Positions 51,993-61,103 of a DNA stretch of 64,000 nucleotides are shown one piece after another; position 1 is the stretch's first letter; each line of letters opens with the position of its first letter. The notes beneath the pieces are model-generated. The model saw only the letters and a program-made list of their open reading frames with translations, did no database searches and was not told the origin of the DNA. Location: NCBI GenBank assembly GCA_017436345.1, contig JAFSDH010000009.1:46615-110614 (forward strand), in the 5' to 3' direction. The stretch comes from Bacilli bacterium (GTDB taxonomy: Bacteria > Bacillota_I > Bacilli_A > RF39 > UBA660). The translations under genes and the position numbers were made by a program.

Positions 51993-52709
51993 ATGGAGAA
52001 AGATATAGTAATTTATAAAATATATTTAATTACTTTATTTGTTGCTTATTTAGTAACAATTCTTTTTAATGTTGAAATGTTTACTTTAAAGAGAATAATT
52101 AGTTTAGTATTTGGTATAGGTTATTGTATCTTGGCTATGTTATGTTTATGGGGGTCTTTTTTGATAAGTTCTAATTCTAAAAAAGGTTTTTTATATGGAA
52201 TTATTCTTGGATTTATTATATTTATTTATAGTGTTTTAGAATGCTTTTTACCGGGTGGTTTTATCTTAAAACATTTAAGAGTTGTTAATTTAATTTATCC
52301 TATATTTGGAGTGTTATTAATACTAATGGGGATTAATGTTTTATATATAAAAAAAGAAATTATAGAAATAGAAGATAATAGTATTCATAAGTTTAGTCAT
52401 AATAAAAGCAGAATTAAAGAAATGAATAGTAATAATAAAGAAAATATAGAAGAGATATCTTTATATGATGGTTTAATAGTTGATGGTTATATAAAAGATG
52501 TTTTACTAGAAGATGATCATTATTCTTTAGAAATAGAATATTTATATGAAGGTGAAAAGTATATATTCTATTATGAAGGAATAGACTGTGATGTTAGTGA
52601 TGTTTTAGATAAAAAGAAACTTAGAAGAATTAATGTATATTTACCGAGTAATTCTCCAGAGTATGCCCAAATTGATGAAGAATTATTAATGTATATGATA
52701 AATAATTAG
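51993..52709 (+). CDS. Four-helix membrane protein with C-terminal domain shared with next gene
   Basis: 238 aa. The N-terminal half has four membrane segments (residues ~8-125). The cytoplasmic C-terminal ~85 residues (LIVDGYIKDVLLEDDHYSLE ... YYEGI ... LRRINVYLPSNSPEYAQIDE) form a domain also present in the 117-aa protein downstream (GIVVNGYINNVLYNPEIDKY ... LRKINVYLPNNSPEYAQIDE). Not recognised. RBS GAGATGAG. It follows pyrH by 27 bp and is probably in the same operon. Confidence 0.7.
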   Translation: MEKDIVIYKIYLITLFVAYLVTILFNVEMFTLKRIISLVFGIGYCILAMLCLWGSFLISSNSKKGFLYGIILGFIIFIYSVLECFLPGGFILKHLRVVNLIYPIFGVLLILMGINVLYIKKEIIEIEDNSIHKFSHNKSRIKEMNSNNKENIEEISLYDGLIVDGYIKDVLLEDDHYSLEIEYLYEGEKYIFYYEGIDCDVSDVLDKKKLRRINVYLPSNSPEYAQIDEELLMYMINN

Positions 52710-52720
52710 AGGTGAAAATA

Positions 52721-53074
52721 ATGTTTGATAATGAAAATGTAGATAATAATTATGAAAATGATTATTCACAAGTAGATGATGGTTATAATACTTTAGAAAA
52801 TAATTATAATACGATGTATGAAGATAATGGTATTGTAGTTAATGGATATATAAATAATGTTTTGTATAATCCAGAAATAGATAAATATTGTTTAGAAATT
52901 ATTTATACTTTTGAAGGAGAACAATATGTTTTCTATTATAGAAATATTACTAGAGATATTACTTATGAACTTGATGCTAAGAATTTGAGAAAGATAAATG
53001 TATATCTTCCAAATAATTCTCCTGAGTATGCACAGATAGATGAAGAACTTCTTTGGTATATGATTGAAAATTAG
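52721..53074 (+). CDS. Small soluble protein, paralogue of the preceding C-terminal domain
   Basis: 117 aa from ATG 52721 after GAGGTGA; GTG 52712 overlaps the RBS. An Asn/Tyr/Asp-rich, probably disordered first 40 residues lead to the same domain as in the gene upstream, with near-identical KINVYLPNNSPEYAQIDEEL near the end. No membrane segment. The pair looks like a duplication in which one copy lost, or never had, the membrane part. Function unknown. Confidence 0.7.
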   Translation: MFDNENVDNNYENDYSQVDDGYNTLENNYNTMYEDNGIVVNGYINNVLYNPEIDKYCLEIIYTFEGEQYVFYYRNITRDITYELDAKNLRKINVYLPNNSPEYAQIDEELLWYMIEN

Positions 53075-53095
53075 AACCTTGGGTTCTTTTTTTTT
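53073..53095 (+). terminator. Intrinsic terminator of the pyrH operon
   Basis: AGAACC / GGTTCT stem with TTG loop and nine T, overlapping the stop. Confidence 0.8.
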
Positions 53096-53232
53096 GTCAT
53101 TTTTTGTAGATTATTTTTTGTAAGAAATATTATTTTTCTTATCATAATAATAATGAATTATATTTATTCATTTAAAATAATTGTTTGAATTATAAAAATT
53201 TGAGAAAAATTAGGCTTGAAATCTATTTTTTA

Positions 53233-53261
53233 TTGACTTTTTGTTCGATGTCAATTATTAT
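53233..53261 (+). promoter_or_regulatory. Sigma-A promoter with overlapping inverted repeat, upstream of the CnaB gene
   Basis: TTGACT (53233-53238), 17 bp, TATTAT (53256-53261). TTGAC (53233-53237) and GTCAA (53250-53254) form an inverted repeat inside the promoter that could be an operator. The ~140 bases before it (53096-53232) are A/T-rich with nothing else recognised. Confidence 0.6.
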
Positions 53262-53272
53262 AGTGTGCTATC

Positions 53273-53293
53273 TCTAGGGGTTTTTTGCCTAGA
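53273..53293 (+). other. Leader hairpin before the CnaB gene
   Basis: TCTAGG / CCTAGA 6-bp stem with a nine-base loop in the short 5' untranslated region, 8 bases before the RBS AGGGAGG. No T tract follows, so it is not a terminator; it may stabilise the mRNA or regulate translation. Confidence 0.4.
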
Positions 53294-53313
53294 TAAAATA
53301 GGGAGGAAAGGTT

Positions 53314-56300
53314 ATGCGAAAAAGTATTAAGTTCAGAGTTATTGGATTTATTTTAGTTGCCCTTGGTATACTTGGTATTACGATGAATATTTTTGCTAAT
53401 GATGATGATGGTAAAATTATTTTGAGTAAAGAAACAACTAAAGTGGCTGATAATTTTGGCAAAGACAATCCAGAATATGGTCGACTTGCAAATGTTACTT
53501 TGAAAATTAATGCTAATGGTTATACAGAACAAGAATCTAGAATGAGTAAAATTGATATTATTTTAGTTCTTGATAGTTCTAATAGTATGCGTAGAACAGC
53601 TTCTGGTGATTTAACTGATGATAATTCTAAGCGTAGAATTACAGCATTAAAAAATACAGCAACAGAGTTTGTAAATGACATACTGGATAGTGATGGTAAT
53701 GTAAATATTGGGATTGTAGAATATGATGATAATATTGTTCAATCAATTGCATTAACATCAAATAAGACAACTTTACTTAACAGCATTAATAAGTTGAAAT
53801 ATGATGATTCAACAAATTTACAAGCTGGTATTAAAGAAGCTGATGAGTTATTGGATAACGGTAGAAGTGATGCTGCTAAAGTGGTTGTTATTTTAACTGA
53901 TGGTATTCCAACTAAGTTTAATCATGAAACAGCATGGAATACATATAGTTGTGGTAATGGTTCTACTGATACTGTGACTAATGAAGATAATAGTAATTGT
54001 CCAAATATTAAACCATCAGTAGCAGCTAAGGATGCATTAGATGATTTGAAGGAAAATCATCCGACAACTGATGTATGGACTATTACGTTTGGGGCAGAAG
54101 AAGCAGCGGCTACAACGTTAGCTGTAATAAATCCAGCTACAGCTGCAGGAGTATCTCCAGTTTATAAAAATCTTAAAGCTTTAACAGCAGATGAATTAGA
54201 AGAAGAATTTTCTAATCTTATTGATGTTGCAAGAAGTATTATAGGAAGAAATAGTACTGTTGTTGATATTATTCCAAAAGAGTTTAAGTTGACAGATGAT
54301 GCTAAGGGTTCTTTAGCAGCTCAAGGTGCAACTTATGTTGAAAATGGTGATGGTACAACTACAATTACTTGGAATGTTGGTACTATTGAAGCCGGAGTAG
54401 AAAAGAAATTATCTTATGATGTTGTTGCTAAGAATGAATATTATGGAAGTATATATACAAACTTAACTGACAGTTATGAAAGTGCTGTTTTAACAACAAC
54501 TGTTGATAATAATAATCCTTATTATAAAAGTGAAAGTAATAAAACACTTAATTTAAAATTTGAAGCTCCTGTTGCTGATATACCTGCTATTACTATAGAT
54601 GATCATTATAGTAAAAATGCGAGTTATGTTGGAGTTGCTGAATCTATGATTACAGGAACTACAATTTTAGAAAATGATTTAAATAATAATTTATTATTAG
54701 ATAAAGAAAATGCTTCTCAATCTATTCAAATTACAGATGAGATTGTTATTGATACAAATGATAATACTGTTAGAATTGGTGAAAGTAATCAATATCAAAT
54801 TAAAGATGGTAATAAATTATTAGGTATTCTTTCTATGAATGCTGATGGAACATTTACTTTTGTTTCTGAAGAAGAAGTTGAAGGAGAAGTATCATTTAAT
54901 TATCATATTAAAACAATTGTTGTAAGAGATGGAAAAACTACTTATTTATATAGTAATTCATCTGTTGTAACGTTAAATGTTGTTGCTAGAGAAAAGATAA
55001 ATTTATCTGGTGAAAAAGTATGGAAAGATAATAATAATCAAGATGGTATTAGACCAACTTCAATTATAGTTGAGTTATATGCTAATAATGTTAAAATAGC
55101 TGAAAAAATAGTAACTGATAATGATTGGAATTATGAATTTAAAGATTTATATAAATATGAAGTAAATCATGAAGGTGAAAATGATTATGTTATTAATTAC
55201 TCTATAAAAGAAAAAACAAATGTTCCTGGTTATACTACTTCTATAAATAATACAACAATTATTAATACACATGTACCAGAAGTATTAGATATTACTGGTA
55301 AAAAAGTATGGAAAGATAACAATAACCAAGATGGTATTAGACCAAATGAAATTATAGTTGAATTATATGCAAATGGCGAAAAAGTTGATACTATTACAGT
55401 TACTTCTGAAAATGAATGGAAATACGAATTTAAAGATGTTCCAAAATATAAAGAAGGAAAAGAAATAGTTTATACTGTTACAGAAAAAAATGTAGAAGGA
55501 TATACAACGACTATTTCAGGAACAACAATTACTAATACTCATATACCAGAAGTTATTGATATAACTGGCAAGAAAGTATGGAAAGATAATAATAATCAAG
55601 ATGGATTAAGACCTGTTTCAATTATAGTTGAGTTATATGCTGATGGTGAAAAAGTGTCAGAAATAACAACTGATGAAACATCCGGTTGGTTATATAAGTT
55701 TAAGGATGTTCCAAAGTATAAAGAAGGAAAAGAAATAGTTTATACTGTTACAGAAAAAAATGTAGAAGGATATACAACAACTATTTCAGGAACAACAATT
55801 ACTAATACTCATATACCAGAAGTATTGGATATTACTGGTAAAAAAGTATGGAATGATAATAATGATCAAGATGGTATAAGGCCAAATGAAATTATAGTAT
55901 ATTTACATGCTAATGGTTCTTTAGTTGAAACTATTACTGTTACTGAAGAAACAAATTGGGAATTTGTATTTGAAAATGTTCCAAAATATAAAGAAGGAAA
56001 AGAAATAGTTTATACTGTTACAGAAAAAGATGTAGAAGGATATACAACAACTATTTCAGGAACAACAATTACTAATACGCATACACCAGAAATTATCGAT
56101 ATTACTGTTAATAAAATTTGGGAAGATAATAATAATCAAGATGGTATAAGACCTAATTCTATTACAGTTAAATTACTTGCTAATGGAAAAGAAATTAAGT
56201 CTATGCAATTAACTTCAAATAGTAATTGGGAATCTGAATTTAAGAATTTACCTAAGAATGAAAATGGTAAAGAAATAGAATATACAATTGTTGAAGAAGA

Positions 56301-59300
56301 AGTTAGTGGATATGAAAGTAGTATTGATGGATATAATATTACAAATACTCATAAACCTGAACTTATTTCTATAAGTGGTATAAAAACTTGGGAAGATAAT
56401 AATGACCAAGATGGAATTAGACCAGAGTCAATTACAATTCGCTTATTAGCTGATGGTAAAGAAGTTAAAGTTAAAACTGTTACTGGAAGTAATTGGACAT
56501 ATGAATTTAAAGATTTACCAAAATATAATAATGGTCAATTAATTAAATATACAATTTCTGAAGATGAAGTAAATGGTTATAAGACTGTTATTAACGGATA
56601 TAATGTTACAAATATACATGTTCCAGAAATTACAAGTGTATATGTAACTAAAACTTGGGAAGATAATAATAATCAAGATGGTATAAGACCTAGTTATATT
56701 ACTATTAATTTGTTTGCAAATGGAGAAAAGGTTGCATCTCAAACAATTGCTGGTAATTGGACATATGAATTTAAAGAATTACCAAAATATAATAATGGTA
56801 AAGAAATAAAATATACAATTACTGAGGATGAAGTTAGAGGATATGAAAGTAGTATTGATGGATATACTATTACAAATACTCATACACCTGAAACAATTGA
56901 TATTAATGGATCTAAAACTTGGGATGATAATAACGACCAAGATGGAAAAAGACCAGAAAGTATTACAATTAATTTATTAAGAGATGGAAAGGTAATTAAA
57001 ACTATTTCTGTTACTGAAAAAAATAATTGGGAATATAGTTTTGATAATTTAGATAAATATCGTGATGGTGGAGAATTAATTGTTTATACAATTAGTGAAG
57101 AGTCTGTTGAATATTATGAAACAATAATAAATGGATATAATATTACAAATACACATACACCTGAACTTATTTCTGTAAGTGGTGTAAAAACTTGGGATGA
57201 TAATAATAACCAAGATGGTGTAAGACCTTCATCTATTACGGTTAAATTACTTGCTAATGGAAAAGAAGTTGCTTCTAAAGAAGTAACCAATAATAATGAA
57301 TGGAAATATACATTTACTAATGTTCCTAAATACGAAAATGGTGAAGTAATTGAATATACTGTATCTGAAGTTAAAGTAAATGATTATACAACTAAAGTTA
57401 ATGGTATGAATATTACTAATATACATACACCTGAAAAAATAGATATTAGTGGTACTAAAACTTGGGATGATAATAATGACCAAGATGGAGTAAGACCGGA
57501 AAGTATTACAGTTAATTTATTAAAAGATGGTGTAGTAATTAAAACTGTTAATGTTACAGCTGAAAATGAATGGAAATATGAATTTACTGATTTAGAAAGA
57601 TATAGTAATGGTATTGAAATTAAATATACAGTTAGTGAAGAAAAGGTAGATAATTATACTACAAAAGTTAATGGATATAATATTACAAATACGCATAATC
57701 CTGAAAAAATAGATATTAGTGGTACTAAAACTTGGGATGATAATAATGACCAAGATGGTGTAAGACCAGAAAGTATTATAGTTAATTTATTAAAAGATGG
57801 GAAAATAGTTAAGTCTAAGGTTGTTACTGATGAAACAGGATGGACATATACTTTTGATGATTTAGATAAATATCGTGATGGTGGAGAATTAATTGTTTAT
57901 ACAATTAGTGAAGAAGCTGTCGATGGTTATGAATCAACTATTGAAAAATATAATATTACAAATACACATAAACCTGGTACTATTGATGTTAGTGGTAAAA
58001 AGATATGGAATGATAATGATAACCAAGATGGTATTAGACCTGTATCTATTACAATCTATTTATTAGCTAATGGTGAAAGAATAGATTCTAAAGTTGTTTC
58101 TGAAGAATCTGGATGGGCATATACTTTTGCAAATTTAGATGAATATAAAGCAGGAGAAAAGATTAATTATACAGTTGAAGAAGTTAATGTTGCTGGTTAT
58201 GAAACAACTATTGATGGATACAACATTACAAATACACATACACCTGAACTTATCTCTGTAAGTGGTGTAAAAACTTGGGATGATAATGATGACCAAGATG
58301 GAATAAGACCAGAATCAATTACAGTTCGCTTATTAGCTAATGGTGAAGAAGTTAAATCTAAGGTTGTAACTGAAGATAATGAATGGAAATATACATTTAC
58401 TAATGTTCCTAAATACGCTGATGGAAAAGAAATAACATATACAGTAACTGAAGATGAAGTTAATGGGTATGTAGGTACAGTTGAAGGAATGAATATTACT
58501 AATAAACATACTCCAATAACTATTACAATTAATGGTGAAAAAGTATGGGTTGATGAAAATAATGTTGAAGGATTAAGACCAGAATCAATTACAGTTCGCT
58601 TATTAGCTGATGGTAAAGAAGTAGCTTATACGGAAGTAACTGCTTCTAATAATTGGAAATATTCTTTTGAAAATGTAGATCAATATAGTAATGGAAAAGA
58701 AATCAACTATACTGTTGTAGAAGATGAAGTAGAACATTATGAAATGTCTATAGATAAGGATAATAAATTTATAATTGTAAATACACATGATCCTAAAGAT
58801 ATTACTGTTAGTGGTACTAAGACTTGGATTGATAGTGAAAATCGTTATGGTAGACCAGAATCAATTGAAGTTACATTAACTGGTAAAATAGGGGATAAAA
58901 TTGTTGTAGAAGAAACTAAAAAAGTAACAGAAGCTGACGAATGGAAATATATATTTAATAATTTACCTGAGTATCGTGAAGGTATAATGGTTGTATATAC
59001 AATTGATGAGGCCGATGTTAAAGATTATACAAAAGAAGTTAATGGATTTGATATTACTAATACTTATACTCCAGAAACAATAGATATTGCTGGTGTTAAA
59101 ACTTGGGATGATAATGATAACCAAGATGGTATTAGACCAGATTCAATTATTATTAATTTACTTGCTAATGGAGAAAAAGTAGCTTCTACTGAAGTAACCG
59201 AAGCAACTAATTGGTCATTTGAATTTAAAGAACAAGTTGTTTATGCTAATGGAAAAGAAATTACTTATACAGTAGAAGAAATTTCTGTTGATGGATATGC

Positions 59301-60129
59301 AACTGCTATTGAAGGATTTGATGTTACAAATCATCATACTCCTGAAACAGTATCTTATACTGTTTCTAAGGTATGGAATGACCAAGAGAATAATGATCGT
59401 ATTAGACCAGAAAATATTACAGTTCGTTTATTAGCTGATGGTAGAGAAGTAGCTGTTCAAGTTATAGATGAAGCATCTAATTGGACATATTCATTTACTG
59501 ATTTAGCTAAATATCGTGATGGTGGTATAGCTATTAAATATGAAATTGTTGAAGATGAAGTTAAAGGTTATACTACAACAATTGAAGAATCTGTATCTGA
59601 AAATGATACTAATATTACGAATGTTGTTATTACAAATACTCATGAAAATGAGAAGAATGAAATCACTATTAATAAAACATGGAAAGATGGTAATGATGAA
59701 TATGGTAAAAGACCCGAATCTATTACTGTAACAATTACTGGAAAAGTGAATGATGAAATTATTGTTACTGAAGAAGTAGAAATAACTGAAGATATGGATT
59801 GGACATATGTTACTAATAACCATGATAAATATTTAAATGGTGAAGAAATAATTTATGAAATAGAAGAAAAAGAAGTTGAAGGATATGAAACATCCTATGA
59901 TGGGTATAATATTACTAATATTATAATTGTTATGGAAGAAATAGATCCACCACATACTGATTGTGATGATTCTATTAATTCGTTAGAATTAGTTAATATT
60001 ATGACTATTCCAGAAACTACTAAACCATTTGATATAATTGCATTTATAATTCTTGCAATGTCTGCAATTGGGATTTCATATAATTTCAAAAAAGTAGTTC
60101 AAAGTAAATCATTAAAAGCACTTATTTAA
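53314..60129 (+). CDS. Giant surface adhesin with vWA domain and 18 CnaB repeats
   Basis: 2271 aa. A signal peptide (to about residue 29, NIFAN) is followed by a von Willebrand A domain with the MIDAS motif D87-S-S89-N-S91 and LTDGIPT, then a linker domain (~300-560) and 18 tandem CnaB (B-type collagen-binding-protein repeat) domains of ~90 aa from residue 562. Each repeat has K-x-W near the start, (Q)DGxRP, Y(T/S)(V/I)xE and NTH, the Lys, Glu and Asn of the intramolecular isopeptide bond. The C-terminus has IPETT (2232-2236) directly before a membrane helix and a short basic tail: an LPxTG-like signal without the Gly; PPHTD occurs at 2212-2216. Expected to be a long, proteolysis-resistant stalk with a tip vWA adhesin. 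Own promoter; no sortase in the window. Confidence 0.92.
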   Translation: MRKSIKFRVIGFILVALGILGITMNIFANDDDGKIILSKETTKVADNFGKDNPEYGRLANVTLKINANGYTEQESRMSKIDIILVLDSSNSMRRTASGDLTDDNSKRRITALKNTATEFVNDILDSDGNVNIGIVEYDDNIVQSIALTSNKTTLLNSINKLKYDDSTNLQAGIKEADELLDNGRSDAAKVVVILTDGIPTKFNHETAWNTYSCGNGSTDTVTNEDNSNCPNIKPSVAAKDALDDLKENHPTTDVWTITFGAEEAAATTLAVINPATAAGVSPVYKNLKALTADELEEEFSNLIDVARSIIGRNSTVVDIIPKEFKLTDDAKGSLAAQGATYVENGDGTTTITWNVGTIEAGVEKKLSYDVVAKNEYYGSIYTNLTDSYESAVLTTTVDNNNPYYKSESNKTLNLKFEAPVADIPAITIDDHYSKNASYVGVAESMITGTTILENDLNNNLLLDKENASQSIQITDEIVIDTNDNTVRIGESNQYQIKDGNKLLGILSMNADGTFTFVSEEEVEGEVSFNYHIKTIVVRDGKTTYLYSNSSVVTLNVVAREKINLSGEKVWKDNNNQDGIRPTSIIVELYANNVKIAEKIVTDNDWNYEFKDLYKYEVNHEGENDYVINYSIKEKTNVPGYTTSINNTTIINTHVPEVLDITGKKVWKDNNNQDGIRPNEIIVELYANGEKVDTITVTSENEWKYEFKDVPKYKEGKEIVYTVTEKNVEGYTTTISGTTITNTHIPEVIDITGKKVWKDNNNQDGLRPVSIIVELYADGEKVSEITTDETSGWLYKFKDVPKYKEGKEIVYTVTEKNVEGYTTTISGTTITNTHIPEVLDITGKKVWNDNNDQDGIRPNEIIVYLHANGSLVETITVTEETNWEFVFENVPKYKEGKEIVYTVTEKDVEGYTTTISGTTITNTHTPEIIDITVNKIWEDNNNQDGIRPNSITVKLLANGKEIKSMQLTSNSNWESEFKNLPKNENGKEIEYTIVEEEVSGYESSIDGYNITNTHKPELISISGIKTWEDNNDQDGIRPESITIRLLADGKEVKVKTVTGSNWTYEFKDLPKYNNGQLIKYTISEDEVNGYKTVINGYNVTNIHVPEITSVYVTKTWEDNNNQDGIRPSYITINLFANGEKVASQTIAGNWTYEFKELPKYNNGKEIKYTITEDEVRGYESSIDGYTITNTHTPETIDINGSKTWDDNNDQDGKRPESITINLLRDGKVIKTISVTEKNNWEYSFDNLDKYRDGGELIVYTISEESVEYYETIINGYNITNTHTPELISVSGVKTWDDNNNQDGVRPSSITVKLLANGKEVASKEVTNNNEWKYTFTNVPKYENGEVIEYTVSEVKVNDYTTKVNGMNITNIHTPEKIDISGTKTWDDNNDQDGVRPESITVNLLKDGVVIKTVNVTAENEWKYEFTDLERYSNGIEIKYTVSEEKVDNYTTKVNGYNITNTHNPEKIDISGTKTWDDNNDQDGVRPESIIVNLLKDGKIVKSKVVTDETGWTYTFDDLDKYRDGGELIVYTISEEAVDGYESTIEKYNITNTHKPGTIDVSGKKIWNDNDNQDGIRPVSITIYLLANGERIDSKVVSEESGWAYTFANLDEYKAGEKINYTVEEVNVAGYETTIDGYNITNTHTPELISVSGVKTWDDNDDQDGIRPESITVRLLANGEEVKSKVVTEDNEWKYTFTNVPKYADGKEITYTVTEDEVNGYVGTVEGMNITNKHTPITITINGEKVWVDENNVEGLRPESITVRLLADGKEVAYTEVTASNNWKYSFENVDQYSNGKEINYTVVEDEVEHYEMSIDKDNKFIIVNTHDPKDITVSGTKTWIDSENRYGRPESIEVTLTGKIGDKIVVEETKKVTEADEWKYIFNNLPEYREGIMVVYTIDEADVKDYTKEVNGFDITNTYTPETIDIAGVKTWDDNDNQDGIRPDSIIINLLANGEKVASTEVTEATNWSFEFKEQVVYANGKEITYTVEEISVDGYATAIEGFDVTNHHTPETVSYTVSKVWNDQENNDRIRPENITVRLLADGREVAVQVIDEASNWTYSFTDLAKYRDGGIAIKYEIVEDEVKGYTTTIEESVSENDTNITNVVITNTHENEKNEITINKTWKDGNDEYGKRPESITVTITGKVNDEIIVTEEVEITEDMDWTYVTNNHDKYLNGEEIIYEIEEKEVEGYETSYDGYNITNIIIVMEEIDPPHTDCDDSINSLELVNIMTIPETTKPFDIIAFIILAMSAIGISYNFKKVVQSKSLKALI
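54997..59940 (+). repeat. 18 tandem CnaB-coding repeats of about 270 bp
   Basis: In-frame coding repeats, ~89-95 codons each. Repeats 2, 3 and 4 are nearly identical at the DNA level over the block starting at 55438, 55708 and 55978, exactly 270 bp apart, a sign of recent duplication. Repeats 14, 15, 17 and 18 are the most divergent; 15 and 18 use TGKxxD in place of the LLADG region. Confidence 0.9.
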
Positions 60130-60141
60130 GTGCTTTTTTTC
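60114..60141 (+). terminator. Intrinsic terminator of the CnaB gene
   Basis: AAAAGCACTTA / TAAGTGCTTTT stem across the stop codon with a T tract. Confidence 0.85.
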
Positions 60142-60152
60142 TTTTAATTATA

Positions 60153-60181
60153 TTTAAAGAAAAAGAGATTTATGTTATAAT
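60153..60181 (+). promoter_or_regulatory. Sigma-A promoter for DAHP synthase
   Basis: TTTAAA (60153-60158), 17 bp, extended -10 TGTTATAAT (-10 at 60176-60181); RBS GGGAGATGAG follows. Confidence 0.55.
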
Positions 60182-60214
60182 AAGTCACGTAAATGGCTTG
60201 GGAGATGAGTTAAT

Positions 60215-61006
60215 ATGGAAACAAATTATTTATATAATAATATCAATGTTAAAAATGATTTTGTTAATAATAAAGATAAGGTTATTATTGCTGGTCCATG
60301 TACTTTTTCTAGTTATGAAGAAGTTTATTCTATAGCAAAAGAATTAAAAGAAGTAGGAATTAAATATTTTAGAGCAGGTGCCTATAAAAGTAGAACTAAT
60401 CCTTATTCATTTCAAGGTTTAGGTGATGATGGTATAGAGATTCTTTTAAAAATTAAAAAAGAATTAGGTTTATGTATAGTGACAGAATTATTGACAATTG
60501 AACAAGTAAAAAAATATGGTACCCGTATAGATATCATTCAAATTGGTAGTAGGAATATGTATAATTATGAATTGTTAAAAGAGGTTGGAAAAATTAATAA
60601 ACCTGTTCTTTTAAAGAGAAGTTTTGCTGCTACATATAGTGAGTGGTTATTAGCAGCTGAATATATTTTAAAAGAAGGAAATCATAATGTTATTTTGTGT
60701 GAAAGAGGAGTTAGAGGTTTTGGTTCGGAAGAAACAAGAAATGTTTTAGATATACAAGCTATTCCTTATATAAAGAGACATAGTAATTTACCAATAATTG
60801 TAGATCCATCGCATGCTAGTGGAGAAGCTTATATTGTTGAGTCTATGAGTAAAGCTTCATTAGTAGCTGGGGCTGATGGTTTAATAATAGAGGTTCATAC
60901 TAATCCAAAAGAAAGTAAATGTGATAGTAAACAAACTATTAATATAGAAATATTAAAGAAAATAATAGAATTTAAAAATAAAATGAAAGATTGGGAAATT
61001 AATTAA
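60215..61006 (+). CDS. aroF: 3-deoxy-7-phosphoheptulonate synthase (DAHP synthase, AroAG/KDO8P-like type)
   Basis: 263 aa. IIAGPCTFSSYEE, FRAGAYKSRTNPYSFQGLG, QIGSRNMYNYELL, LLKRSFAATYSEWLLAAEYI, LCERGVRGF and IIVDPSHASGE are signatures of the type I-beta DAHP synthase. It condenses phosphoenolpyruvate and erythrose 4-phosphate, the first step of the shikimate pathway. No N-terminal chorismate mutase or ferredoxin-like regulatory domain is present, so feedback control by a fused domain is not expected. No other aro genes are adjacent. Monocistronic, with its own promoter and terminator. Confidence 0.92.
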   Translation: METNYLYNNINVKNDFVNNKDKVIIAGPCTFSSYEEVYSIAKELKEVGIKYFRAGAYKSRTNPYSFQGLGDDGIEILLKIKKELGLCIVTELLTIEQVKKYGTRIDIIQIGSRNMYNYELLKEVGKINKPVLLKRSFAATYSEWLLAAEYILKEGNHNVILCERGVRGFGSEETRNVLDIQAIPYIKRHSNLPIIVDPSHASGEAYIVESMSKASLVAGADGLIIEVHTNPKESKCDSKQTINIEILKKIIEFKNKMKDWEIN

Positions 61007-61029
61007 TGTTAAATGTAGATTAATTAAAT

Positions 61030-61060
61030 AAAAGACTATATAACTTTATAGTCTTTTTTT
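61030..61060 (+). terminator. Intrinsic terminator of the DAHP synthase gene
   Basis: AAAAGACTATA / TATAGTCTTTT perfect 11-bp stem, six-base loop, T tract. Confidence 0.85.
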
Positions 61061-61103
61061 GTATTATTTTTTCTTTATTTTCATATTCTTTATTGGTGAT
61101 ATT

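Noticed and set aside
53273..53313. Riboswitch upstream of the CnaB gene
   Set aside because: Only a 6-bp hairpin is present; there is no conserved aptamer core and the leader is too short.
56539..59823. Several minus-strand open frames inside the CnaB gene
   Set aside because: They recur with the repeat period and give low-complexity Ile/Phe/Asn-rich peptides, as expected for reverse complements of the repeats.
54997..59940. Possible CRISPR or non-coding satellite
   Set aside because: The ~270-bp repeats are one continuous open reading frame of CnaB domains without spacers.
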